Positions 7,312 to 15,236 of a DNA stretch of 49,230 nt are shown one piece after another. The notes under the pieces were generated by a model. That model made no database searches, was not told the origin of the DNA, and was given only the letters and a program-made list of their open reading frames with translations. Position 1 is the first letter of the stretch. Every line of letters starts with the position of its first letter. This stretch comes from Streptomyces sp. CC53 (lineage in GTDB: Bacteria > Actinomycetota > Actinomycetes > Streptomycetales > Streptomycetaceae). The stretch lies in contig NZ_MKXB01000157.1 in the NCBI RefSeq assembly GCF_001865245.1, forward strand, positions 16,209-65,438, in the 5' to 3' direction. The position numbers were made by a program, and so were the translations under genes.

Positions 7312-8706
7312 ATGAGCCCCGTGAGCAGCAAGCCGTACGAGATCGTCGAGCGGGCGCTGGATCTGTCCAGGGCCGACGGGTGCGTCGTCATCGCGGACGA
7401 GCGGTCGTCCGCGAACCTGCGGTGGGCGGGGAACGCCCTCACCACGAACGGGGTCACCCGGGGCCGGACGCTCACGGTCATCGCGACCGTCGACGGGGCC
7501 GAGGGCACGGCGTCCGGGGTGGTGTCCCGGTCCGCGGTGACCGCGGAGGAGCTGGAGCCGCTGGTGCGGGCCGCGGAGGAGGCCGCCCGGGCGGCGGGCC
7601 CGGCGGAGGACGCCGGGCCGCTGGTCGCCGGGGTGCCGGAGTCCCCGGACTTCGGTGAGGCCCCGGCCGAGACGTCGCCGGAGGTGTTCGCGGGTTTCGC
7701 GCCGGCGCTGGGTGAGGCGTTCGGCCGGGCCCGGGCGGGCGGCCGGGAGCTGTACGGGTTCGCGTTCCACGAGCTGACTAGCACCTACGTCGGCACCTCC
7801 ACGGGGCTGCGGCTGCGGCACGACCAGCCGAACGGGACGCTGGAGCTGAACGGCAAGTCCCCGGACCGGACCCGGTCGGCGTGGGTGGGGCGGGCGACCC
7901 GGGACTTCGGGGACGTGGACCCGCTGGGCCTCGACGAGGAGCTGGCGCAGCGGCTGGCCTGGGCGGAGCGGCGGATCGAGCTGCCGGCCGGGCGGTACGA
8001 GACGCTGCTGCCGCCCACCGCGGTGGCGGACCTGCTGATCTACCAGCAGTGGTCGGCGGCGGCCCGTGACGCGGCGGAGGGGCGCACGGTGTTCTCGAAG
8101 CCGGGCGGCGGGACCCGGGTCGGGGAGAACCTGGCCACGCTGCCGTTGACGCTGCGCAGCGACCCCGCGGAGCCGGGCCTGGAGTCGGCGCCGTTCGTGA
8201 TCGCGCACGCGTCGGGCGACGACGCGTCGGTGTTCGACAACGGGCTTCCGCTGGCGCCGGTGGACTGGATCCGCGAGGGGCGGCTGGAGCACCTGGTCAC
8301 GACCCGGCACAGCGCCGGCCTGACCGGGCTGCCGGTGGCCCCGGGCGCGGGGAACCTCGTCCTGGAGGGCGGCGCGGACCGGTCGCTGGAGGAGATGGTG
8401 GCCTCGACCCGGCGGGGGCTGCTGGTGACCTGCCTGTGGTACATCCGCGAGGTCGACCCGGCGACGCTGCTGCTGACGGGGCTCACCCGGGACGGGGTGT
8501 ACCTCGTCGAGGACGGCGCGGTGGTCGGCGAGGTCAACAACTTCCGGTTCAACGAGTCGCCGGTGGACCTGCTGCGGCGGGCCTCGGAGGCCGGCCGCAC
8601 CGAGCGGACGCTGCCGAGGGAGTGGAGCGACTGGTTCACGCGCACGGCGATGCCGCCGCTGCGGGTGCCGGACTTCAACATGAGCTCCGTCAGCCAGGGC
8701 GTGTGA
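7312..8706 (+). CDS. tldE: TldE/PmbA-like non-catalytic subunit
   Basis: A 464-residue TldD/PmbA-family protein without the HExxxH motif, matching TldE, the partner that completes the TldD proteolytic chamber. The N-terminal half (ADGCVVIADERSSANLRWAGN...TLTVIATV) and the C-terminal end (NFRFNESPVDLLRRA...PPLRVPDFNMSS) are characteristic. The ATG at 7312 follows AGGAGG by seven bases. It is 91 bases behind tldD and surely co-transcribed. Confidence 0.9.
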   Translation: MSPVSSKPYEIVERALDLSRADGCVVIADERSSANLRWAGNALTTNGVTRGRTLTVIATVDGAEGTASGVVSRSAVTAEELEPLVRAAEEAARAAGPAEDAGPLVAGVPESPDFGEAPAETSPEVFAGFAPALGEAFGRARAGGRELYGFAFHELTSTYVGTSTGLRLRHDQPNGTLELNGKSPDRTRSAWVGRATRDFGDVDPLGLDEELAQRLAWAERRIELPAGRYETLLPPTAVADLLIYQQWSAAARDAAEGRTVFSKPGGGTRVGENLATLPLTLRSDPAEPGLESAPFVIAHASGDDASVFDNGLPLAPVDWIREGRLEHLVTTRHSAGLTGLPVAPGAGNLVLEGGADRSLEEMVASTRRGLLVTCLWYIREVDPATLLLTGLTRDGVYLVEDGAVVGEVNNFRFNESPVDLLRRASEAGRTERTLPREWSDWFTRTAMPPLRVPDFNMSSVSQGV

Positions 8707-8780
8707 CCCCGTCCGGGAGCGGCGTCCGCCCAGGAGCGCGCGGGCGCCGTCGGACGGCCGGGGGCCGCGAGGACACGACC

Positions 8781-8786
8781 TAGACT
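8781..8786 (+). promoter_or_regulatory. Candidate -10 element of tyrS
   Basis: TAGACT fits the Streptomyces housekeeping -10 (TAnnnT) and lies 36 bases upstream of the tyrS GTG, leaving a short leader with AGGAGG. No convincing -35 is visible and no T-box leader is seen. Confidence 0.4.
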
Positions 8787-8822
8787 GGCGGGCGACAGAC
8801 GACATCAGGAGGAACGAGAACC

Positions 8823-10091
8823 GTGACGGACATCGTCGACGAGTTGAAGTGGCGCGGGCTGTGGGCCCAGTCCACCGACGAGGAGGCCCTGCGCAAGGCG
8901 CTCGCGGACGGTCCCGTCACGTTCTATTGCGGCTTCGACCCCACGGCGCCGAGCCTGCACGTGGGGCATCTGGTGCAGGTGCTGACCATGCGGCGGCTAC
9001 AGCTCGCGGGGCACCGGCCGCTGGCGCTGGTCGGCGGGGCCACCGGGCAGATCGGCGACCCCAAGCCGACCGCGGAGCGGACGCTGAACTCTCCGGAGAC
9101 GGTCGCCGCCTGGGTGGAGCGGGTCCGCTCGCAGATCGAGCCGTTCCTGCTCTTCGAGGGCGCCAACGCCGCCACGATGGTGAACAACCTGGACTGGACC
9201 GGCGGGATGTCCGCCATCGAGTTCCTCCGGGACGTCGGCAAGCACTTCCGCGTCAACAAGATGCTGACGAAGGACTCGGTGGCCCGGCGGCTGGAGTCCG
9301 AGCAGGGCATCAGCTACACCGAGTTCTCGTACCAGCTGCTCCAGGGCATGGACTTCCTGGAGCTGTACCGCCGCCACGGCTGTGTGCTGCAGCAGGGCGG
9401 CAGCGACCAGTGGGGCAACCTCACGGCGGGTCTGGACCTGATCCACCGCCTGGAGCCGGGCGCGGAGGTGCACGCGCTGGCGACCCCGCTGATGACGAAG
9501 GCGGACGGCACCAAGTTCGGCAAGACCGAGGGCGGGGCCGTCTGGCTGGACCCGGAGATGACCACGCCGTACGCGTTCTACCAGTTCTGGCTGAACGTGG
9601 ACGACCGGGACGTCTCCCGCTACCTGCGGATCCTCAGCTTCCGGAGCCGTGAGGAGCTGGAGGAGCTGGAGCGGGTCACGCAGGAGCGCCCGCAGGCGCG
9701 GGCCGCGCAGCGGGCGCTGGCGGAGGAGCTGACGACGCTGGTGCACGGCGCCGGGCAGTGCGCCGCGGTGATCGCCGCGTCGAAGGCGCTGTTCGGGCAG
9801 GGCGAGCTGGCGGAGCTGGACGAGGCGACGCTGGCCGCGGCCCTGTCGGAGCTGCCGCGCGCCGAGGTGGCGGAGCTCGGCCCGGTCGTGGACCTGTTCG
9901 CCGAGGTCGGCCTCGTGCCGAGCAAGTCGGCGGCGCGGCGCACGGTCAAGGAGGGCGGCGCCTACGTGAACAACGCGAAGGTGACCGCCGAGGACGCCGT
10001 GGTGGAGCCCTCGGACCTGCTGCACGGGCGGTGGCTGGTGCTGCGCCGCGGCAAGAGGAACCTGGCGGCGATCGAGGTCGCGGCCGGCTGA
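8823..10091 (+). CDS. tyrS: Tyrosyl-tRNA synthetase
   Basis: A 422-residue class I aminoacyl-tRNA synthetase. HVGH in [13 protein letters not shown] is the HIGH signature, KFGKT is the KMSKS equivalent, and the last 70 residues form an S4 RNA-binding domain ([24 protein letters not shown]). It charges tRNA-Tyr. The GTG at 8823 has AGGAGG nine bases upstream. It is followed by a strong bidirectional terminator. Confidence 0.97.
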   Translation: MTDIVDELKWRGLWAQSTDEEALRKALADGPVTFYCGFDPTAPSLHVGHLVQVLTMRRLQLAGHRPLALVGGATGQIGDPKPTAERTLNSPETVAAWVERVRSQIEPFLLFEGANAATMVNNLDWTGGMSAIEFLRDVGKHFRVNKMLTKDSVARRLESEQGISYTEFSYQLLQGMDFLELYRRHGCVLQQGGSDQWGNLTAGLDLIHRLEPGAEVHALATPLMTKADGTKFGKTEGGAVWLDPEMTTPYAFYQFWLNVDDRDVSRYLRILSFRSREELEELERVTQERPQARAAQRALAEELTTLVHGAGQCAAVIAASKALFGQGELAELDEATLAAALSELPRAEVAELGPVVDLFAEVGLVPSKSAARRTVKEGGAYVNNAKVTAEDAVVEPSDLLHGRWLVLRRGKRNLAAIEVAAG

Positions 10092-10104
10092 TCCTCGCAC
10101 GCGT

Positions 10105-10143
10105 ACGGCGGCCCGGGAACGTGTGGCGTTCCCGGGCCGCCGT
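10105..10143. terminator. Bidirectional terminator between tyrS and the GlsB-like gene
   Basis: A perfect 17-bp stem (10105-10121 with 10127-10143) and a 5-base loop, positioned between two convergent stop codons. It can end transcripts from both sides. Confidence 0.85.
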
Positions 10144-10160
10144 GTGTGCGGGCCAGGCCG

Positions 10161-10439
10161 TCAGGCCCGCTCGCGGCCTCTGCCGCGCACGGCCATGTAC
10201 AGCATGTCGCCGAGGCCGACGACCACGACGGCGGCGATGACCTGGAGGGCGTGCCTGCCCCAGTCGATGCCGGACGTCTCGTCGATGCCGAAGCCGCGGG
10301 CCAGCGCGTTGCCGATGACGCCGCCGATGATGCCGAAGATCGTGACGAGCCACAGGGGGCTGTGCTGCTTGCCCGGCAGGATCGCCTTCGCCAGCAGGCC
10401 CAGCACGAATCCGACGATGATCGCCCACAACCAGCCCAC
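10161..10439 (-). CDS. GlsB/YeaQ/YmgE family stress-response membrane protein
   Basis: A 92-residue protein with three hydrophobic segments (WLWAIIVGFVLGLLAKAI, WLVTIFGIIGGVIGNALARG, ALQVIAAVVVVGLGDMLYMAV) and the KAILPGKQ motif of the transglycosylase-associated (YeaQ/YmgE) family. The family is linked to envelope stress; no activity is known. The GTG at 10439 is chosen because GAGGAGG lies about six bases upstream. It is transcribed toward the terminator shared with tyrS. Confidence 0.85.
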   Translation of the reverse strand: MGWLWAIIVGFVLGLLAKAILPGKQHSPLWLVTIFGIIGGVIGNALARGFGIDETSGIDWGRHALQVIAAVVVVGLGDMLYMAVRGRGRERA

Positions 10440-10614
10440 AGCCGCCTCCTCGGTACGCCTTGCACATGCGGACTCTGACAGTGTCGGCCCGGATGCCGGG
10501 GGCCGCATGTCGGGGGCGTGCGCGGCTGCGGGGGCCCGCGATCCGGAGCGGTGGGGTCCGGCGTACGGTGGGGGGGAGAGTGAGGATCGGTCGCCGAGTC
10601 GGTGGTGGAACGCG

Positions 10615-11040
10615 ATGCGGAAGCGCAGCAAGTCGGAGGTCTTCCGGATCACGGGAGCCCGGCAGGGCCTTGAGGACGACGTGCGGGGCCGGCAGCGGCG
10701 CTATGTGATCTCGATGGGGGTGCGCACGCTGTCGTTCGTGCTGGCGGCGTGCCTGTGGAACGTCTCCCGGTACGTGGCCGTGGTGGCGCTGGTCCTGGGC
10801 ATGGTCCTGCCGTACATCGCCGTGGTCATCGCGAACGCGGGACGGGAGAGCAGCCCGGGGCTGCCGTCGACGTTCGTGGCGACGCCGCCGGTGGAGCGGG
10901 CGGGGATCGGACCGGCTCCGGAGCGGGCCGCCGACGAGGCGCAGCCGGAGCCCGGCCGGGGGCCGGAAACGGAACCGGAAGCGGAGGAGAGACCCGTCTC
11001 CGAGGCGGGTGCGAACCTCAGGAAAAGCTCAGAGGAATAG
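10615..11040 (+). CDS. DUF3099 domain membrane protein
   Basis: A 141-residue protein matching the actinobacterial DUF3099 family: a basic N-terminus (MRKRSKSEVFRITGARQGLEDDVRGRQRRY), two transmembrane helices around MGVRTLSFVLAACLW and VAVVALVLGMVLPYIAVVIAN, and a long Pro/Glu-rich acidic tail. Function is unknown. The ATG at 10615 is supported by family N-termini rather than by a strong ribosome-binding site. It is divergent from the GlsB-like gene. Confidence 0.8.
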   Translation: MRKRSKSEVFRITGARQGLEDDVRGRQRRYVISMGVRTLSFVLAACLWNVSRYVAVVALVLGMVLPYIAVVIANAGRESSPGLPSTFVATPPVERAGIGPAPERAADEAQPEPGRGPETEPEAEERPVSEAGANLRKSSEE

Positions 11041-11118
11041 CGCCGATCCAGTGCACCGCGGCGGGCCCCGCGTGACATACTGCGTACGCGCTCCGTATCC
11101 CCCGTCGGAGCGACGGAC

Positions 11119-11156
11119 CGACGCCGGGCAGCTCCCCCCGTGGCTGCCCGGCGTCG
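11119..11156 (+). terminator. Terminator downstream of the DUF3099 gene
   Basis: A perfect 14-bp stem (11119-11132 with 11143-11156), a ten-base C-rich loop, and then CCTTTGT. It starts 78 bases after the stop codon. Confidence 0.75.
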
Positions 11157-11259
11157 CCTTTGTCCGGGCCGGCGCCGCAGCCGGCCGCGCCGGGTGTGCC
11201 GTGCCGGGACGGGTGCCGCGGGCCCGGGGCGTGGGACGTGTCGACCTGGGACGTGTGTG

Positions 11260-11487
11260 GTGAACGACGAGACCGGCCTGCCGATCTGCTCCGCGAAGGG
11301 CTGCCGTGCCGCGGCCGTGTGGGTGCTGGCGTGGAACAACCCGAAGCTGCACACCCCCGAGCGCCGCAAGACCTGGCTCGCCTGCGACGAGCACCGCGAG
11401 CACCTGTCGCAGTTCCTGGGCGTCCGGGGGTTCCTGAAGGACGTGGTGACGCTCTCCGCGTGGGAGTCGTCAGCCGCCGATGGCTGA
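11260..11487 (+). CDS. Small Cys/His-containing conserved protein
   Basis: A 75-residue protein with CSAKGC near the N-terminus and C-D-E-H-R-E-H-L in the middle, a spacing compatible with one zinc site. It also has a conserved core AVWVLAWNNPKLH...RRKTWLACDEH. I recognise it only as a conserved Streptomyces neighbour of moaA and cannot assign a function. The start is uncertain: two adjacent GTG codons (11257 and 11260) without a strong ribosome-binding site. Its end overlaps the moaA end by 18 bases in convergent orientation. Confidence 0.6.
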   Translation: MNDETGLPICSAKGCRAAAVWVLAWNNPKLHTPERRKTWLACDEHREHLSQFLGVRGFLKDVVTLSAWESSAADG

Positions 11488-12465
11488 CATCGGGCGGTCG
11501 GGCTGCAGGAACGACGGGTCGTCGAGGCCGCTGCCCGCCTTCTTGCCCCACATCGCCTTCCGCCAGATCTCGGCGACCTCCTCGTCGGCCGCGTCGGAGC
11601 GCAGGGTGGCGCGCAGGTCGGTCTCCTCGCGGGCGAAGAGGCAGGTGCGTATCTGACCGTCGGCGGTGAGCCGGGTGCGGTCGCAGGCCCGGCAGAAGGG
11701 GCGGGTGACGGAGGCGATGACCCCGACGCGGTGCGGGCCGCCGTCGACGAGCCAGCGCTCGGCCGGGGCGGAGCCGCGCTCCTCGCCGGCCTCCTCCTCC
11801 GGGGTGAGGGTGAAGCGGGTGCGCAGGGACGCCAGAATGTCCTCGGCGGTGATCATGCCGTCGCGCTTCCAGCCGTGCTGGGCGTCCAGCGGCATCTGCT
11901 CGATGAAGCGGAGCTCGTAGTCGTGGGCGACGGCCCAGGCGAGCAGGTCGGGCGCCTCGTCGTCGTTGAGGCCGGGCATGAGCACCGAGTTGACCTTCAC
12001 CGGGGTGAGTCCGGCGTCCCGGGCGGCGGCCAGGCCCTCCAGCACGTCGTGGTGGCGGTCGCGGCGGGTGAGGGTCTTGAAGACGTCGGGGCGCAGGGTG
12101 TCGAGGGAGACGTTGACCCGGTCGAGTCCGGCGTCCCTGAGGGCGGCGGCGGTGCGCTTGAGGCCGATGCCGTTGGTCGTGAGGGACATCTTGGGGCGGG
12201 GGGTCAGCGCGGCGCACCGCTCCACGATCCCCACGAGGCCGGGGCGCAGCAGCGGCTCCCCGCCGGTGAAGCGGACCTCGGTGACACCGAGGTCGGTGAC
12301 GGCTATGCGGATCAGCCGGACGATCTCGTCGTCGGTGAGCAGGTCGGGCTTCGCCAGCCACTGCAGCCCCTCCTCGGGCATGCAGTACGTGCAGCGCAGG
12401 TTGCACCGGTCCGTGAGCGAGACCCTCAGGTCCGTGGCCACGCGGCCGTAGGTGTCGATGAGCAC
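11470..12465 (-). CDS. moaA: GTP 3',8-cyclase MoaA (molybdenum cofactor biosynthesis)
   Basis: A 331-residue radical-SAM enzyme that makes the first molybdopterin intermediate from GTP. The N-terminal 4Fe-4S cluster site CxxxCxxC is C21-NLR-C25-TY-C28, the C-terminal cluster is FCRACDRTRL...RTCLF, and the protein ends in the functionally needed Gly-Gly (SAIGG). The GTG at 12465 is preferred to one two codons upstream because it lies seven bases from GGGGGAGG. No moaC, moaE or mogA is adjacent. Confidence 0.95.
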   Translation of the reverse strand: MLIDTYGRVATDLRVSLTDRCNLRCTYCMPEEGLQWLAKPDLLTDDEIVRLIRIAVTDLGVTEVRFTGGEPLLRPGLVGIVERCAALTPRPKMSLTTNGIGLKRTAAALRDAGLDRVNVSLDTLRPDVFKTLTRRDRHHDVLEGLAAARDAGLTPVKVNSVLMPGLNDDEAPDLLAWAVAHDYELRFIEQMPLDAQHGWKRDGMITAEDILASLRTRFTLTPEEEAGEERGSAPAERWLVDGGPHRVGVIASVTRPFCRACDRTRLTADGQIRTCLFAREETDLRATLRSDAADEEVAEIWRKAMWGKKAGSGLDDPSFLQPDRPMSAIGG

Positions 12466-12478
12466 GTGCACGCCTCCC

Positions 12479-12490
12479 CCGGTATACCGG
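12479..12490. promoter_or_regulatory. Perfect palindrome CCGGTATACCGG in the moaA leader
   Basis: A 12-bp perfect palindrome sits 14 bases upstream of the chosen moaA GTG, just before the ribosome-binding site. It could be an operator or chance. A -10-like TAGGCT (minus strand, 12561-12566) lies upstream of it. Confidence 0.3.
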
Positions 12491-12609
12491 TTCGCATCCG
12501 TGTTCCACTTGTGGCGTCACCGCTGCGACGGGTGTCGCTCCGGTCACGGCCCTTTCTCTGAGCCTACGCGACTCAGGTGGCGACATCAGTGGCCTTTTGC
12601 ACCAGGAAG

Positions 12610-12651
12610 CGGGGCGGCCGCGTCGTAGGGAGCTACGACGCGGCCGCCCCG
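12610..12651 (-). terminator. Terminator of the DUF485-symporter operon
   Basis: A perfect 19-bp stem (12610-12628 with 12633-12651) with a GGAG loop, 22 bases past the symporter stop in the leftward direction. It also shields the moaA promoter. Confidence 0.88.
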
Positions 12652-12673
12652 GCGGTGACCTGCGGTGTCCGGG

Positions 12674-14308
12674 TCAGTGCGCTCCGACACCGGTGAGCGA
12701 CTTCACTTCCAGCTCCGCGTACTTGCCCTCGTCGGGCTTCTCCCGGCTCAGGACGGAGCCGAGCCAGCCGAGCAGGAAGCCCAGCGGGATGGAGATGATC
12801 CCGGGGTTCGACAGCGGGAACCAGGCGAAGTCCGCGCCGGGGAACATCGAGGTCGCCTTGCCGGAGACGACCGGGGAGAAGACCACGAGGAACACGGACG
12901 CGAAGAGGCCGCCGTAGATGGACCAGAGCGCCCCCGCGGTCGTGAACCGCTTCCAGAAGAGGCTGTAGAGGATGGTCGGCAGGTTCGCGGAGGCGGCGAC
13001 CGCGAAGGCGAGGGCGACGAGCCCGGCGACGTTCAGGTCGCGGGCGAGGGCGCCCAGCGCGATGGACACGATGCCGATGAAGACGGTCGCCCAGCGGGCG
13101 GCCCGCACCTCCTCCTGCTCCGTGGCCTGGCCCCGGCGGATGACGTTGGCGTAGATGTCGTGGGCGAACGACGACGACGAGGCGAGGGTGAGTCCGGCGA
13201 CGACGGCGAGGATGGTCGCGAAGGCGACGGCGGAGATGACGGCGAGGAGGATGGCGCCGCCCGCCGAGTCCGCGCCGCCGACGTGCAGGGCGAGCAGCGG
13301 CGCGGCGGTGTTGCCGGCCGGGTTGGACGCCTTGACCGCGTCCGGGCCGACGATGGCTGCGGCGCCGAAGCCGAGGGCGATGGTCATCAGGTAGAAGGCG
13401 CCGATGATGCCGATGGCCCAGTTCACGGACTTGCGGGCGGCCTTGGCGGTGGGGACGGTGTAGAAGCGGATGAGGATGTGCGGCAGCCCCGCGGTGCCGA
13501 GGACGAGTGCGATGCCGAGGGAGAGGAAGTCCAGCTTCGATACGGCGTCCACGCCGTACTTGAGGCCGGGCTCCAGGAAGGCGGCGCCGTGGCCGCTGTT
13601 CTCCGCGGCTCTGCCGAGCAGCTCCGAGATGTTGAAGTCGTACTTCAGCAGCACCAGGAAGGTGATGAGGAGGGTGCCCGCGATGAGCAGGACGGCCTTC
13701 ACCATCTGGACCCAGGTGGTGCCCTTCATGCCGCCGATGGTCACGTAGAGGATCATCAGGATGCCGACCAGGGCGACGATGAGGATCTTGCCTGTGTCGC
13801 TGGTGATGCCCAGGAGCAGCGACACGAGGACGCCGGCGCCCGCCATCTGCGCCAGCAGGTAGAAGATCGACACGACGATGGTGGACGTGCCGGCGGCGGT
13901 GCGGACGGGCCGCTGCCGCATCCGGTAGGCGAGGACGTCGCCCATCGTGTAGCGGCCGGAGTTGCGCAGCGGCTCGGCGACCAGAAGCAGCGCGACGAGC
14001 CAGGCCACGAGGAAGCCGATGGAGTACAGGAAGCCGTCGTAGCCGAAGAGGGCGATGGCGCCGGCGATGCCGAGGAACGACGCGGCGGACATGTAGTCGC
14101 CGGAGATGGCCAGGCCGTTCTGGAAGCCGGTGAACTGGCGGCCGCCGGCGTAGAAGTCGGCGGCGCTGCGGGTCTGCCGGCCGGCCCACACGGTGATGGC
14201 GAGGGTGGCCACGACGAACGCCGCGAACAGCGTGATGATCAGCGGCCGGTGCTCTCCGGCCGCTCCCGCGTCGGCGGCCGCGGCGAGGGCGGTGGTGGGG
14301 GCGCTCAT
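12674..14308 (-). CDS. actP: Sodium:solute symporter, acetate permease (ActP) type
   Basis: A 544-residue SSS-family permease with about thirteen hydrophobic helices. Hallmarks are FYAGGRQFTGFQNGLAISGDYMSAASFLG at the N-terminus, GYDGFLYSIGFLVAW and GTAGLPHILIRFYTVPTAKAAR. It couples cation influx to uptake of a short monocarboxylate; acetate is the best guess because it is paired with a DUF485 (YjcH-like) gene, as in the yjcH-actP operon of enterobacteria. Its ATG overlaps the stop of that gene by four bases. Confidence 0.88.
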   Translation of the reverse strand: MSAPTTALAAAADAGAAGEHRPLIITLFAAFVVATLAITVWAGRQTRSAADFYAGGRQFTGFQNGLAISGDYMSAASFLGIAGAIALFGYDGFLYSIGFLVAWLVALLLVAEPLRNSGRYTMGDVLAYRMRQRPVRTAAGTSTIVVSIFYLLAQMAGAGVLVSLLLGITSDTGKILIVALVGILMILYVTIGGMKGTTWVQMVKAVLLIAGTLLITFLVLLKYDFNISELLGRAAENSGHGAAFLEPGLKYGVDAVSKLDFLSLGIALVLGTAGLPHILIRFYTVPTAKAARKSVNWAIGIIGAFYLMTIALGFGAAAIVGPDAVKASNPAGNTAAPLLALHVGGADSAGGAILLAVISAVAFATILAVVAGLTLASSSSFAHDIYANVIRRGQATEQEEVRAARWATVFIGIVSIALGALARDLNVAGLVALAFAVAASANLPTILYSLFWKRFTTAGALWSIYGGLFASVFLVVFSPVVSGKATSMFPGADFAWFPLSNPGIISIPLGFLLGWLGSVLSREKPDEGKYAELEVKSLTGVGAH

Positions 14309-14670
14309 GCGTCGGCCTCCATCCGGGACTTGATGGCCTCGGCCCTCGGGTCGAGCTTCTCCGCGGCGTGCCGGGAGTAGACCCAGGCGATGAGGAACGT
14401 GGTGGCGAACTGGGCCACGCCGAGGACGAGGGCGACGTTGACGTTGCCGAAGAGCCGGGTGCCCATCAGGCCGCCGGCGTAGTTGGACAGCAGGACGTAC
14501 AGCAGGTACCAGGCGATGAAGGCGAAGGTGAGCGGGAAGGCGAAGGAGCGGTAGGCGCGGCGCAGTTCGCCGAACTCGGCGCTGTGCTGCGTCGCGACGA
14601 ACGCCTCCGTCGCGGGCTGGACGGGACCGGTGGCTGAGCCGGTGCCGGGTGGTGGTGCTTCGGTGGCCAC
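14305..14670 (-). CDS. DUF485 (YjcH-like) membrane protein
   Basis: A 121-residue protein with two hydrophobic helices (FPLTFAFIAWYLLYVLLSNYAGG and NVALVLGVAQFATTFLIAWVYSRHA) typical of DUF485, which accompanies acetate symporters. The GTG at 14670 has GAGGAG eight bases upstream. It is translationally coupled to the symporter gene by an ATGA overlap. It probably helps assembly or regulation of the permease; this is inferred from conserved pairing. Confidence 0.85.
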   Translation of the reverse strand: MATEAPPPGTGSATGPVQPATEAFVATQHSAEFGELRRAYRSFAFPLTFAFIAWYLLYVLLSNYAGGLMGTRLFGNVNVALVLGVAQFATTFLIAWVYSRHAAEKLDPRAEAIKSRMEADA

Positions 14671-15139
14671 GGGGACTCTCCTCGGGAGGCGGGTGCGGTG
14701 GGCGGACGGTCGGGGCGGTCGCACCCGGGCGGCTCCGGGCGCGGCGCGGGGAGCCGGTGTGCGCTCCCCTCCCCTGTCAACGGCACGGAGGCCGCGGCGA
14801 CGCGGTTCACCCGGCATCCGCCGGGCGGCGGCCCGGCGGGGGTGGGGCCGGGGGCGCCCGAGGGGCGTGGTGCCCGTCCGATGGCGCGGCGGGCCTCCGG
14901 GCGGCTGACCCGCCCCGGCCGGCGACGGGTCGGGACACGGCTCGGGCCGCGGGGCCGGCGCCGTCCGGGCGGGCCGCGGACCGGGGCCGCCAGGGCGGCG
15001 GCGGACCGGGGGCCGACCGGGCGACGACGCGTCCCGTCCGGGCTCCGGGCGTACGTACCGGACCGCGGGTGCTTCCGGCCGCGATAGGCGACGCCCCGTC
15101 AGTTCGCCGCGCTCTTGGGCCTTTTCGGCGCCGGAGTCA

Positions 15140-15169
15140 TTGCTGCGCGGGGATGATCGGCGATAGCTT
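15140..15169 (+). promoter_or_regulatory. Candidate promoter of the subtilisin-like protease
   Basis: TTGCTG (15140-15145), 18 bases, then TAGCTT (15164-15169): a fair match to a housekeeping -35/-10 pair. The predicted transcription start is near 15176, just before the dyad at 15184-15208. Confidence 0.5.
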
Positions 15170-15183
15170 CGCTCGTCATGTAC

Positions 15184-15208
15184 CCGGCCGTACCGCCGGT
15201 ACGGCCGG
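15184..15208 (+). promoter_or_regulatory. Large dyad in the protease leader
   Basis: CCGGCCGTACC, spacer GCC, GGTACGGCCGG: a perfect 11-bp inverted repeat ending 28 bases before the ATG. It is either an operator just downstream of the transcription start or a leader hairpin; with a 3-base loop both are possible. Confidence 0.5.
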
Positions 15209-15236
15209 ATGTCCCGACGGATGATGTGGAGAACCC

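Larger units (their letters stand above)
14671..15236. other. Divergent promoter region, no gene seen
   Basis: About 566 bases between the leftward DUF485/symporter operon and the rightward subtilase. No reading frame here has a ribosome-binding site plus a protein-like sequence. The right end holds a promoter and a large dyad for the protease. The central part (14800-15080) is very C/G-rich with only short inverted repeats. Confidence 0.5.
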
